Source: an uncultured Oscillospiraceae bacterium (GTDB lineage Bacteria > Bacillota > Clostridia > Oscillospirales > Ruminococcaceae). Taken from it: a DNA stretch of 19,312 nt. A model generated the notes under the pieces. That model saw only the letters and a program-made list of their open reading frames with translations. It was not told where the DNA came from and ran no database searches. The translations under genes were made by a program, and so were the position numbers. Shown in pieces: positions 1 to 7,095 of this stretch. The DNA is taken from the NCBI GenBank assembly GCA_910587465.1, contig CAJUMS010000003.1, positions 71,206-90,517 on the forward strand, in the 5' to 3' direction. The stretch's first letter is position 1. The number at the start of each line of letters is the position of its first letter.

Positions 1-906
1 ATCCGATTTGACCTCGGACGTTTCAATCTTTCTGTAATACATTGTCGGCAGATCTCCGCCCGAAAACTCCGTCTCATGAAAGCTGAGCATCGCGTTTATA
101 CGCTTGTTCAGCTCGTCGGGATCCTTGATACCGCACAGTTGTGCCTTTTTGCACTCCTCCTCCGCCATTTCCCTGTTGTTCTGCATTGCGTAATAATCGG
201 CAAGCTCGGCATGGCAGAGCGGATGATTTTCGTTTATCTTGACGAGCTTTTGCAGCGTTTCAAACGCCGTGCTGTCCTGACCGCGGATAAGTTGTATCTT
301 GGCGATACTGAAATATGAATATCCGTTGTTAGGATCATAGCGGAGCGCCTGCTCAAAGCAATACATAGCCTGATCGAGCTTTCCGTCGGCGAAATAAGCG
401 TGACCGAGCCGCGACTGCGCCTCCGCGTTGTCGGGCGAGTACTCCACCGCCTTGCGGTAACACCACAGCATTTTGCTGTCGTTCTCCATCGCCTCGTACA
501 GCCGTATCAGCCACTCAATGCAGAACATCTGATTTTGACGTATATCCGAGTGCGCGAGCGCCTGTTGAAGATACTCCTCCGCCTGAGGATATTTGCCGTC
601 CATTATCGAGTAAATGCCCTTATAGGCGAGCTTTGCGGTCTCGTCCTTGCGCATTATCTTGAGACCGTCCTTGCCGAGAGCGCGAACGGCGGCTTTTTTC
701 TTATTGCGGTACGGCACAACAAACTCCGACAACACAAGCGCCGTCAGTGACAAAAGCGCTGCAAAGCCGAAAAGACTGCCCAGCGTTACCAGAAAAGGGA
801 TATCGTCGGGCACGTTCCAAAACATTATCACAACACCCACAAAGCACCCGACGACAAACGCCATCAGGCAGTTTATAAATCTACTGTTTTTGTCTTTATT
901 ATTCAT
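1..906 (-). CDS. Membrane-anchored TPR-repeat protein (C-terminus off the window)
   Basis: The frame is open from an ATG at 906 to the window edge (302 codons, no stop), so the C-terminus is missing. The start follows a GGAGAGGAG ribosome binding site. The N-terminus carries two hydrophobic segments, at roughly residues 10-30 and 36-64, separated by a short polar stretch with WNVPDD. A basic stretch (RNKKK) follows, then a long soluble region with degenerate tetratricopeptide repeats; the clearest unit reads AQSRLGHAYFADGKLDQAMY, and further units follow the A-x3-Y/F-x4-A spacing. The likely arrangement is a helical hairpin anchor with a TPR scaffold on the cytoplasmic side. It begins 31 bp after ruvA and probably belongs to the same transcript. 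TPR proteins bind other proteins or peptides, but no partner can be named from sequence. The TPR call is firm; the specific role is unknown. Confidence 0.8.
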   Translation of the reverse strand, partial: MNNKDKNSRFINCLMAFVVGCFVGVVIMFWNVPDDIPFLVTLGSLFGFAALLSLTALVLSEFVVPYRNKKKAAVRALGKDGLKIMRKDETAKLAYKGIYSIMDGKYPQAEEYLQQALAHSDIRQNQMFCIEWLIRLYEAMENDSKMLWCYRKAVEYSPDNAEAQSRLGHAYFADGKLDQAMYCFEQALRYDPNNGYSYFSIAKIQLIRGQDSTAFETLQKLVKINENHPLCHAELADYYAMQNNREMAEEECKKAQLCGIKDPDELNKRINAMLSFHETEFSGGDLPTMYYRKIETSEVKSD

Positions 907-937
907 TATAACTCCTCTCCATAGAGTTAGATCCAAA

Positions 938-1525
938 TTATCCAAGATTTTTAAGACCGAATTTGATAAGCTCCTCAACGCTTGCGTTCGGGTCTGCACC
1001 CGAGAGCGCCGCTCCGCACTGCGCGGGATTGAAGCCGAGAGTTTGCAGCGCCGTTATTGCCTCGGCAATATTGCTGCTTCCCTGAACGGGGAGGCTCGCC
1101 AGTTCCGCCGACGTGAACTTCTGCTCTTTCGCGACCTTGTCTTTAAGCTCTAGAACTATCCTCTGCGCGATCTTAACACCTATCCCCGGAGACCTCGTGA
1201 GCGTTTTGCTGTCACCCGTCGCGATACACAACGCCAGTTTGGACGGTGTGATATCGGACAATATCGACAGCGCTGCCTTGGGACCCACTCCCGACACCGA
1301 GATGAGCTGTTTAAAGCTCGCCAGCTCCGCGCTGTCCGCGAAACCGAACAGATCAAGCGAATTCTCCGTAACGTGGAGATATGTAAATAACTTTACCTTA
1401 CCAAGGTCACGAATTTTTGAAAGCGTGTTCATCGTCGTGCGGCAAGCATAACCCACCCCCGCGCATTCGATAACGGCAAGCCCTGCCTCCCAATGTGTCA
1501 GTTCACCCTGCAAACTGTATATCAT
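938..1525 (-). CDS. ruvA: Holliday junction branch migration protein RuvA
   Basis: RuvA binds the four-way junction as a tetramer and loads the RuvB helicase for branch migration in recombinational repair. The 195-residue length is normal for the family. Three domains are visible: an N-terminal OB-fold (residues 1-62, opening MIYSLQGEL), a helix-hairpin-helix domain with two hairpins (VSGVGPKAAL at 77-86 and SPGIGVKIAQ at 112-121), and a C-terminal RuvB-binding domain (about 151-195, ending EELIKFGLKNLG) after a linker. In the acidic-pin region the sequence is HVTENSLDLFGF, as in other Firmicutes, rather than the E. coli RED form. The ATG lies 9 bp after the ruvC coding end, and its binding site AGGTGAGG contains the ruvC stop codon, so translation of the two is probably coupled. 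ruvB, the usual next gene, is absent here. Confidence 0.96.
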   Translation of the reverse strand: MIYSLQGELTHWEAGLAVIECAGVGYACRTTMNTLSKIRDLGKVKLFTYLHVTENSLDLFGFADSAELASFKQLISVSGVGPKAALSILSDITPSKLALCIATGDSKTLTRSPGIGVKIAQRIVLELKDKVAKEQKFTSAELASLPVQGSSNIAEAITALQTLGFNPAQCGAALSGADPNASVEELIKFGLKNLG

Positions 1526-1534
1526 AGCTTTTCC

Positions 1535-2062
1535 TCACCTTTTCTTATTCAACTGCTTTACTTCATTAGCGCGCATTATCTCCGACATCTTCGAACCGCC
1601 TGTGTGACCGTGACAAATAGCAATAGCAAGCGCATCTGCAGTATCGTCGGGCTTCGGCACTTCCTTGAGGTGCAGGATATTTTTCGTCATCTCCTGCATC
1701 TGTTGTTTTTCGGCGCGACCGTAGCCCGTCACGGCGACTTTAACTTGCAACGGCGTGTATTCATATATCGGAACACCGCGTTGTACGGCGGCAAGCATTG
1801 TCACGCCGCGCGCTTGCGCAACATCAATACCCGTGGTAATGTTGGTATTGAAGTACAGCTTTTCAATACTCATGCAATCGGGCTTGAACATATCCAATAC
1901 TCTGCACATATCATCGTATATCTCCGCAAGTCGCTTGTCAAAGGGCGTATCGGATTCGGTGGTGATAGCGCCGTAGTTTATCACCTTAAAGCGCGTATTG
2001 TCAAATTCCAGTACCCCGTAGCCGACAATGGCATACCCTGGGTCAATTCCCAATATTCTCAT
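1535..2062 (-). CDS. ruvC: Crossover junction endodeoxyribonuclease RuvC
   Basis: RuvC is the dimeric, metal-dependent resolvase that nicks Holliday junctions symmetrically. It works with RuvAB. The 175-residue length fits the family. The four acidic active-site residues are all present: D7 in MRILGIDPG, E67 in SIEKLYF, and D140 and D143 in PDDTADALAIAICH. The conserved Q83-A-R-G run of the central helix is also there. The ATG overlaps the stop of the upstream radical SAM gene by four bases (ATGA, 2059-2062), and the gene's own TGA sits inside the ruvA ribosome binding site. It is therefore the middle gene of a translationally coupled set. Nothing looks truncated or degenerate. Confidence 0.97.
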   Translation of the reverse strand: MRILGIDPGYAIVGYGVLEFDNTRFKVINYGAITTESDTPFDKRLAEIYDDMCRVLDMFKPDCMSIEKLYFNTNITTGIDVAQARGVTMLAAVQRGVPIYEYTPLQVKVAVTGYGRAEKQQMQEMTKNILHLKEVPKPDDTADALAIAICHGHTGGSKMSEIMRANEVKQLNKKR

Positions 2063-2676
2063 GTGTAGCTCTCGTTATCGGAAACGTAGGAGCGCACTCT
2101 AAGCGGTATACCGAGCTTATCCGCAAGCCTTTGGCACTCGGATATCTCCTCTTCGCTTATTACGTCGACTACTGTAAAGCTTGTTTTAATTCCAAGCTCT
2201 TTCATCTTGACCGCAAAGTCCAGCATAACATCAAATGCGGGTTCGCCGAAACTCGGTCGCGTAACTTCATTATAACGCGCGGCTGTCGGAGCGTTCAGAC
2301 TGATGGAAACACTGTCGACCAAGCCCTTGAAGCGGCTGAGATCGAAATCCTTGTGTATCAGATGGATCAGTCCGTTGGTATTTACACGTATCGACATATC
2401 GGAATTTGTCTTGATGTACTCGGCAGTTTTCAGCAGCATATCCGCGCGGACGGCAGGTTCGCCGTAGCCGCAGAACACCGCGTCGGATATCCCCGTCTTG
2501 TCAAACTCGTCAAACGCCGCGCATATCTCCTCGAACGACGGCTCATGTTCCAGCCAGAGACTGTCGTTGTCCTTAATGCTGTCGGCGTTCTTCCGCAAGC
2601 AGAAAACGCAGTCGCACGGGCAGCCGTTTGTAATATTTATATACATTTTGCCTTCAAACTTATAAAAAATCGTCAT
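2059..2676 (-). CDS. TatD-associated radical SAM protein
   Basis: A radical S-adenosylmethionine enzyme of unknown substrate. The [4Fe-4S]-binding cysteines are C19, C23 and C26 in NGCPCDCVFC (CxxxCxxC), with an extra cysteine at 21. The SAM-binding glycine motif follows as FCGYGEP (68-74), and the second half has the (beta-alpha) pattern of a half barrel. Length (205 aa) and the N-terminal sequence MYINITNGCPC followed by SLWLEHEP match the small family usually found fused or adjacent to TatD nucleases (TIGR04038-like, from memory). No tatD is visible here. I chose the ATG at 2676 because AAGGAG lies 8 bp upstream; an in-frame ATG at 2703 would add nine residues and has no such site. It is the first gene after the promoter at 2714-2742 and overlaps ruvC by ATGA. 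Confidence 0.85.
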   Translation of the reverse strand: MTIFYKFEGKMYINITNGCPCDCVFCLRKNADSIKDNDSLWLEHEPSFEEICAAFDEFDKTGISDAVFCGYGEPAVRADMLLKTAEYIKTNSDMSIRVNTNGLIHLIHKDFDLSRFKGLVDSVSISLNAPTAARYNEVTRPSFGEPAFDVMLDFAVKMKELGIKTSFTVVDVISEEEISECQRLADKLGIPLRVRSYVSDNESYT

Positions 2677-2713
2677 AACGATCACTCCTTGTAAAATTTT
2701 CATATACTATTTT

Positions 2714-2742
2714 ATTATAGCACTATTCGCCCTAAAAGTCAA
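2714..2742 (-). promoter_or_regulatory. Sigma-A promoter for the radical SAM-ruvC-ruvA-TPR operon
   Basis: On the minus strand, TTGACT (2742-2737) is followed after exactly 17 bp by TATAAT (2719-2714). The distance to the radical SAM ATG gives a short leader of about 30 nt containing AAGGAG. No operator or SOS box was recognised, so constitutive expression is the simplest reading. Confidence 0.85.
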
Positions 2743-2756
2743 CAACATTATTATAT

Positions 2757-2784
2757 AAAAAACGGGACGGCGTACCGTCCCGTT
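2757..2784 (-). terminator. Rho-independent terminator of the DHH phosphoesterase gene
   Basis: A perfect 10-bp stem (AACGGGACGG at 2761-2770 with CCGTCCCGTT at 2775-2784) has a 4-nt loop. Read on the minus strand it is followed by six T residues. It lies three bases after the DHH stop codon and just upstream of the next operon's promoter, so it separates the two units. Confidence 0.93.
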
Positions 2785-2787
2785 ATA

Positions 2788-3825
2788 TTATGTCAATTCC
2801 ATTCCGTTAGTGTCTTTCATTGGCATTACCCTTGCGGCGAGACCGGTTCTGGGAGTCTTGTTGATAACGTTCAGAAACAGATCCTGTATCACCTTATTAA
2901 CGTCGATACTGATATCGAGCACCTTGCTCTCCTCGGCGAAACCGCCCGCCATTGATCTGTGTCCGCCGCCGGAACCGAGACCTGCGAGCGCCTCCGAAAC
3001 TATCTGTCCCGCGTCCAGCTCGTCAAATTCACTGCGCACCGAGAACTTAAAACCGTTCCCGCGGCGCGTGTACACGATCGCGAAATTCACCGCGTCAATA
3101 TCAAGAATGAAATCCGAGACCGTAGCAATAAACGCGTCCGCACAGTTAAAGTTCAGGAATGCGAACGCCACGCCGTCAAATATGTCGATCTTACGCATAC
3201 TGTCCGCAAACGAGTTCAGCTCGTCGTAATGTATCTCGCCCGACTGAAAATAACGTATCTGCTGGGCATTGCTTCTCGAAAACAAATACGCGTATATCTC
3301 CACGTCCAGTTGTGTAACGCCGCGCGTAAAATCACGCGTGTCACATTTAAGCCCGTACAGCAGAGCCGTCGCGACACTCTCGGGCATATCGATGTCGTAG
3401 TGACGGTAGTAATCCGCGATTATCGTAGCGCAGCTGCCGACAATGCGGATATCCTTGTATTTGTAGTCGTCGACCTCGCAGAATATGGGGTGATGATCTA
3501 TGCAAGCCACCTCATCGCCGATAAGATCGCGGATATTGGCGTTTCCCTTCTGACTGTCTACTGTTATAATATAATCCTCCGGGGTCATATCCTTTAGGTA
3601 CTCGTCCGTCGTCATCTCGATACCGAACTCGGCTATCATATTTGCTGTCGCCGCGCGCTCAACACAACCATGATGACAGATAATTGTCGTTATATTAAAT
3701 TTTTCAAGCAGTACCTGCAGTCCGAACGCGCTTGCTATAGCATCGGGGTCGGGAAAGTTATGCGTCTGAATAAACACGCGCCGCCCCTTGAGCAGGTCAA
3801 CGAGTTCGCTTAATTTTGGGATCAT
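2788..3825 (-). CDS. DHH/DHHA1 family phosphoesterase (NrnA/RecJ-like)
   Basis: A two-domain, Mn-dependent phosphoesterase of 345 residues. The DHH domain shows motif I as HNFPDPDA (22-29), motif II VDS (89-91) and motif III DHH (110-112). A conserved aspartate follows in CDTRDF. The C-terminal DHHA1 substrate-binding domain has the glycine-rich GSGGGHRSMAGGF (284-296). In this family such proteins degrade nano-RNAs, dephosphorylate pAp or hydrolyse cyclic dinucleotides; sequence alone does not decide between these. There is no N-terminal GdpP-like membrane or PAS region, so it resembles NrnA-type soluble enzymes more than GdpP. About 45 residues after the DHHA1 motif form an extra tail. The start has AAAGGAG about 9 nt upstream. 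It is monocistronic between its own promoter and terminator. Confidence 0.9.
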   Translation of the reverse strand: MIPKLSELVDLLKGRRVFIQTHNFPDPDAIASAFGLQVLLEKFNITTIICHHGCVERAATANMIAEFGIEMTTDEYLKDMTPEDYIITVDSQKGNANIRDLIGDEVACIDHHPIFCEVDDYKYKDIRIVGSCATIIADYYRHYDIDMPESVATALLYGLKCDTRDFTRGVTQLDVEIYAYLFSRSNAQQIRYFQSGEIHYDELNSFADSMRKIDIFDGVAFAFLNFNCADAFIATVSDFILDIDAVNFAIVYTRRGNGFKFSVRSEFDELDAGQIVSEALAGLGSGGGHRSMAGGFAEESKVLDISIDVNKVIQDLFLNVINKTPRTGLAARVMPMKDTNGMELT

Positions 3826-3893
3826 TCAAAGCGGCTCCTTTAAACACTAATCAAGTCAAGAGATGTAAATAATTACACCACACCTGTGATTAT

Positions 3894-3922
3894 ATTTTAA
3901 CATATTTCACATCATTATTCAA
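3894..3922 (-). promoter_or_regulatory. Probable sigma-A promoter of the DHH gene
   Basis: On the minus strand TTGAAT (3922-3917) and TAAAAT (3899-3894) are separated by 17 bp. This would give a leader of about 60 nt. A TATAAT-like hexamer lies five bases further downstream, so the exact -10 is uncertain in this AT-rich stretch. Confidence 0.6.
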
Positions 3923-4105
3923 GAGGAAAAAACGAATGTTGTTTCGTAATATTCAACAAAGGTTTTTTAACATTTTCGGCAAAAAATTATTATAACGTTA
4001 GAAAAACATTATTATTCCTTAATATTCTCCGAAATTTAACTTAAATAATGCTTATACATTTACGAATAATATTTATACCATTTTACAGAAAGGGAATGAT
4101 AAATA
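3923..4105. other. AT-rich divergent intergenic region upstream of the deacetylase gene
   Basis: This is the remainder of the 280-bp gap between the divergent DHH and deacetylase genes. It is very AT-rich and holds no open frame of note. Before the plus-strand gene only the ribosome binding site (AAAGGGAATG, about 4090-4099) is clear. I could not find a convincing sigma-A pair for the deacetylase. CATTTTA at 4079-4085 resembles a sigma-G-type -10, but no matching -35 was found, so no promoter is called. Confidence 0.5.
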
Positions 4106-4885
4106 ATGAAAAAAACGATATTGACCGTATTTACCTCGGCGCTCACCGTTGCAATGCTATGCAGCACGGTGCAAGCGGCGGCGGAGCACGGCGAGCTTTT
4201 CCAATACAATAACGATAAAGTAGCATACGGAATGGGCGTGGAGACGGACAGCGATAACCGTCCTATCGGCGCAGTTGCCGCGGAGCGCGAATACGGTGAC
4301 ATGGGCGCACTTTTTATCGGAGAAGCTGCTAAAAAGCGACTCTGGCTGACGTTTGACGAAGGGTATGAAAACGGTTACACCGCACAGATACTGGATACAC
4401 TCAAAAACAAGAACGTCCGCGCCGTGTTCTTCGTCACATACGATTACGCCTCGAAAAACCCGGGACTGATAAAGCGAATGATCGACGAGGGGCACACCGT
4501 GGGAAACCACACATATTCCCACCCGTCGCTGCCCGAATGTACCGTCGAGGAGCTGTATGAGGAGCTTTATCTGCTCCACAGCTATATAAAGGAGCAGTTC
4601 AACTACGATATGTATGTAATGCGCCCTCCCAAGGGTGAATTCTCGGAGCGTGTACTTGCCTGCGCGAAGTCGCTGGGATACACCACGGTGCTCTGGAGCT
4701 TTGCCTACAAGGATTGGGAAACCGCAAATCAGCCATCCACAGCCGAGGCATATGATAAGATAACCTCCAAAACGCATAACGGCGCGGTTTATCTTCTCCA
4801 CGCGGTAAGCGAGACCAATACCAACGTCCTCGGTAGCGCTATAGACTACTGGCACGAAAACGGCTATATCATCACACCTATGTAA
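4106..4885 (+). CDS. pdaA: PdaA-like polysaccharide (peptidoglycan) deacetylase, secreted
   Basis: A NodB-domain carbohydrate esterase (CE4). PdaA removes the N-acetyl group from muramic acid, a step toward muramic delta-lactam in the spore cortex. A signal peptide occupies about residues 1-25 (KK, hydrophobic core, VQAAA cleavage region). The NodB motifs are: motif 1 TFDEGYENG (82-90, D84 catalytic base), metal histidines H135 and H139 in NHTYSHPS, motif 3 RPPKG (173-177) followed by FSER, WSFAYKDW (197-204), and LLHAVSE (230-236) as motif 5. The TFDxGYENG and RPPxGxFSER forms are typical of PdaA rather than of chitooligosaccharide or xylan deacetylases. The 259-residue length is close to B. 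subtilis PdaA. The start follows AAAGGGAATG. It is transcribed alone, toward a terminator shared with the opposite operon. The function call is strong; the sporulation role is inferred. Confidence 0.9.
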   Translation: MKKTILTVFTSALTVAMLCSTVQAAAEHGELFQYNNDKVAYGMGVETDSDNRPIGAVAAEREYGDMGALFIGEAAKKRLWLTFDEGYENGYTAQILDTLKNKNVRAVFFVTYDYASKNPGLIKRMIDEGHTVGNHTYSHPSLPECTVEELYEELYLLHSYIKEQFNYDMYVMRPPKGEFSERVLACAKSLGYTTVLWSFAYKDWETANQPSTAEAYDKITSKTHNGAVYLLHAVSETNTNVLGSAIDYWHENGYIITPM

Positions 4886-4888
4886 CAC

Positions 4889-4916
4889 AAAAGGCAGGAA
4901 ACAACTCCTGCCTTTT
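4889..4916. terminator. Bidirectional terminator between convergent genes
   Basis: An 11-bp perfect stem, AAAAGGCAGGA (4889-4899) with TCCTGCCTTTT (4906-4916), has a 6-nt loop. The flanking A and T runs give a U-tract in both directions. It lies 3 bp after the deacetylase stop and 4 bp from the end of the lipoprotein gene, so it can serve both transcripts. Confidence 0.9.
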
Positions 4917-4920
4917 GATA

Positions 4921-5919
4921 TTACCAATATTCGCCCTCGTCTGTTGTCCCGTAACCGTAGTCGTCGGTATTCTCGTCCGTCTCCACGGTCTCGGGAGCGC
5001 TCGCGGTAAGGTTTGCGAATACCTCCGCGGTACGCGCGGTAGGACGCTCAAAGCAACGGGAATTCACGAAACGCAGCTCCGCGCCGTTGTAGAGAAGATC
5101 GGAAAGCTTTTCATTATTGTTGATGTCATCCTCGGAGAGCGTACTGTCAGCGATAAGGAAAGTCGGCGTTTCACAGTCCAGCTCTTCGACGGTAAGGTAG
5201 CCGCCGCCCGTATACTTGTTTTCTCCCGAAATGCTCAGCACAGCGCTTTCAAAGGTGTCCGCGCCCGCTATTGTCAGCTTTTCTGTCACATAAACAAACG
5301 TGTAATGCTCAACGGTCTGCGCAGCTTTCTCCAGTGCGGAACGCGCGTCCTTGCCAGCCTGCAATGCCTTGGTAACCTCCTTCTGACTGTCGGTCAGCTC
5401 CTTACCGTAGAACGCAGACGCAATCTCTTTATACAGCGCAGTATAACCCTCCATATTTGTGGGCACGGTTGCCGTCAGCACGGCAATGCCCGCCTGAGCC
5501 AGTGTGTACGTCTCGCGCTCCGAAAGCACGGACAGCGTAAACACTGCGTCGGGTCTCAATTGGATTATCGCATTGATATCGGGATTTTCCGTACTTCCGA
5601 CACTTTGGACGGACAGGTTCTCAGGGTAGTCGCAGTACCCGCTAACGCCTACGAGAGCGCTCTGAAAGCCGAGTTCGCAGATTATCTCGGTCACGGCGGG
5701 CGATAGGCTCACGGCCCTTTCGACAGCCTTTTCAAGCCTTACGCCGCACGTGTTGACGGGGAACGGCAGCTTTTCTGGCTCGGAAATATCTCCTCCCGAG
5801 ACAACTATCTCTGAGGGCAGTGAGCTTTCCTCTCCTTCCCTGTCACAGCCCGTCAGCAAAAGCGTACTGCTGATGATTGCGAAAAACGATATTTTAAGAA
5901 ATTTGTTGAATTTGTTCAT
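4921..5919 (-). CDS. ABC transporter substrate-binding lipoprotein, BtuF/FepB-like
   Basis: A 332-residue extracellular lipoprotein of the helical-backbone metal/corrinoid/siderophore-binding class. The signal peptide ends in the lipobox LLTGC, making C25 the lipidated residue, and is followed by an acidic, Ser-rich linker. The binding fold opens with VSLSPAVTEIICELG, the typical BtuF/FecB strand-helix, then VGVSGYCDYPE, a central helix and a second lobe. The C-terminus has an unusual acidic, Tyr/Gly-rich tail after about residue 310. I chose the ATG at 5919 because GGAG lies 8 nt upstream; a TTG six bases earlier overlaps the previous gene's stop. The preceding ATPase gene ends 2 bp before, so translation is probably coupled. 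No permease or ABC ATPase is beside it, so it is an orphan binding protein and its ligand cannot be inferred. Confidence 0.85.
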   Translation of the reverse strand: MNKFNKFLKISFFAIISSTLLLTGCDREGEESSLPSEIVVSGGDISEPEKLPFPVNTCGVRLEKAVERAVSLSPAVTEIICELGFQSALVGVSGYCDYPENLSVQSVGSTENPDINAIIQLRPDAVFTLSVLSERETYTLAQAGIAVLTATVPTNMEGYTALYKEIASAFYGKELTDSQKEVTKALQAGKDARSALEKAAQTVEHYTFVYVTEKLTIAGADTFESAVLSISGENKYTGGGYLTVEELDCETPTFLIADSTLSEDDINNNEKLSDLLYNGAELRFVNSRCFERPTARTAEVFANLTASAPETVETDENTDDYGYGTTDEGEYW

Positions 5920-5921
5920 AA

Positions 5922-7094
5922 TCAATACTCCAGATCAAGTGAAATTCTTCCGTCAAGCCAGTCGACGAACTGCCGTGCCGTTCTCGGAGAACGTCCCCCG
6001 TGCCGCAGGGCGAAACGCTCCGCCGCAGTTTCAAGTCGCTCCGCAGACACGACGAGACCCTTGTCCGCGGCAAGCTTTTGCACGATATCGAGGAAGACTT
6101 GCTTATCGGGTTTCATAAACGTGATAAACAAGCCAAATCTGTCGGCTAGGGACATGCTCTCATCAATAGCGTCCGCGCCAGATATCTCGCGGTCCGCAGC
6201 CGTCTCGCGTACGATCTTTCGGCGGTTGGTGGTCGCATAAATCAGTATGTTATCGGGCTTTGCGGAAAGCGAGCCTTCAAGCGCCGCCTTAAGTATCCCG
6301 AAACGGTCATCGTTCTCGACGAACGCCAGGTCGTCAATCGTCACGATAAACCTAAGAGGTATATTCCTTAATTTGCGGAACAGCGCGGGCAGCATTGCCA
6401 CATCGTTCTTGGAAACTTCGACCATACGCAATTCTTCATACTCATTGAGGATAGCCTTGACGGTGCTTGACTTGCCCGTGCCGCGCTCGCCGTACAGCAG
6501 AACGTTCTGTGCGGGCTTTCCGCGAAGGAAGCAGATCGTATTGTCGATCACCTGCTGACGCTGAGCCTCGTAATTCTTGAGATCGGTCAGGCGTATCTTA
6601 TCCGTGTCCGCAATAGGGCGAAGCTCGCCGTCAAACGAGAAAGCTTTGTATTTCGCGAACATTCCGTTCCCGTGTACTTTAACATAATGGATAAAATACT
6701 CGGCGGTATAGCCGAAATCGCCGCTGTCAAAGTACGGCAGGCTCATAAAATCGAAGTCCGAATACTGTGCGGAAAGGCGCGTTTTAAGTTCCCGCGAGAC
6801 CGTTTTCGCAATCTCCGTCGCTACCGCGACGTCATGCTCGACCGCCTCCCTGCGCGGCTCAGTGAGGTTTTTAACGCACTCGGCGAGTATCGGCGAGTCC
6901 GCAAACACCAGCATATCATGAAGATAATCGCCGAGAGATTGCCCCTCCAACGCGAGCGCGCGAACTATCTCGGTGTAGCCCTCGACGCTCTCCAACGCCG
7001 AATCTCCGAAAAGCTTTGCAAACCCTTTCAACAGTGGGTCGTTCTTGACGTTAAAGCAGCAAATGCCCGCTATCTTTTTTCCGTAGTCCTCCAT
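5922..7094 (-). CDS. DUF815-type AAA+ family ATPase
   Basis: A 390-residue protein of the uncharacterised ATPase family DUF815 (COG2607-like, from memory). The first ~170 residues form a helical N-terminal region. The ATPase core has Walker A GERGTGKSS (202-210), Walker B FIVTIDDLAF (249-258, acidic pair DD), a sensor-1-like IYATTNRR, and an arginine-rich region near SLADRFGLF. The C-terminal part resembles an AAA+ lid. The family is widespread in Clostridia but has no established function; it is related to DnaA/IstB-like ATPases. The ATG follows AGGGGG and lies 1 bp after the dus stop. The next gene, a lipoprotein, starts 2 bp after its own stop. Linkage with dus and Nudix looks like an operon of convenience, as nothing ties the ATPase to either chemistry. 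Confidence 0.85.
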   Translation of the reverse strand: MEDYGKKIAGICCFNVKNDPLLKGFAKLFGDSALESVEGYTEIVRALALEGQSLGDYLHDMLVFADSPILAECVKNLTEPRREAVEHDVAVATEIAKTVSRELKTRLSAQYSDFDFMSLPYFDSGDFGYTAEYFIHYVKVHGNGMFAKYKAFSFDGELRPIADTDKIRLTDLKNYEAQRQQVIDNTICFLRGKPAQNVLLYGERGTGKSSTVKAILNEYEELRMVEVSKNDVAMLPALFRKLRNIPLRFIVTIDDLAFVENDDRFGILKAALEGSLSAKPDNILIYATTNRRKIVRETAADREISGADAIDESMSLADRFGLFITFMKPDKQVFLDIVQKLAADKGLVVSAERLETAAERFALRHGGRSPRTARQFVDWLDGRISLDLEY

Positions 7095-7095
7095 A

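Noticed and set aside
647..1153. A plus-strand frame spanning the TPR-ruvA junction
   Set aside because: It crosses two real minus-strand genes and the gap between them, and lacks a ribosome binding site.
4079..4085. CATTTTA as a sigma-G -10 element for the deacetylase
   Set aside because: No matching -35 element was found at the expected distance in this AT-rich region.
4157..4927. A 256-codon minus-strand frame opposite the deacetylase gene
   Set aside because: The plus strand encodes a complete PdaA-like protein with all motifs; the antisense frame has no recognisable domain and starts inside the next operon's terminator region.
4915..5706. A 263-codon plus-strand frame opposite the lipoprotein gene
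   Set aside because: The minus strand has a lipobox, binding-protein motifs and a coupled start; the antisense product is Arg/His/Val-rich without motifs.
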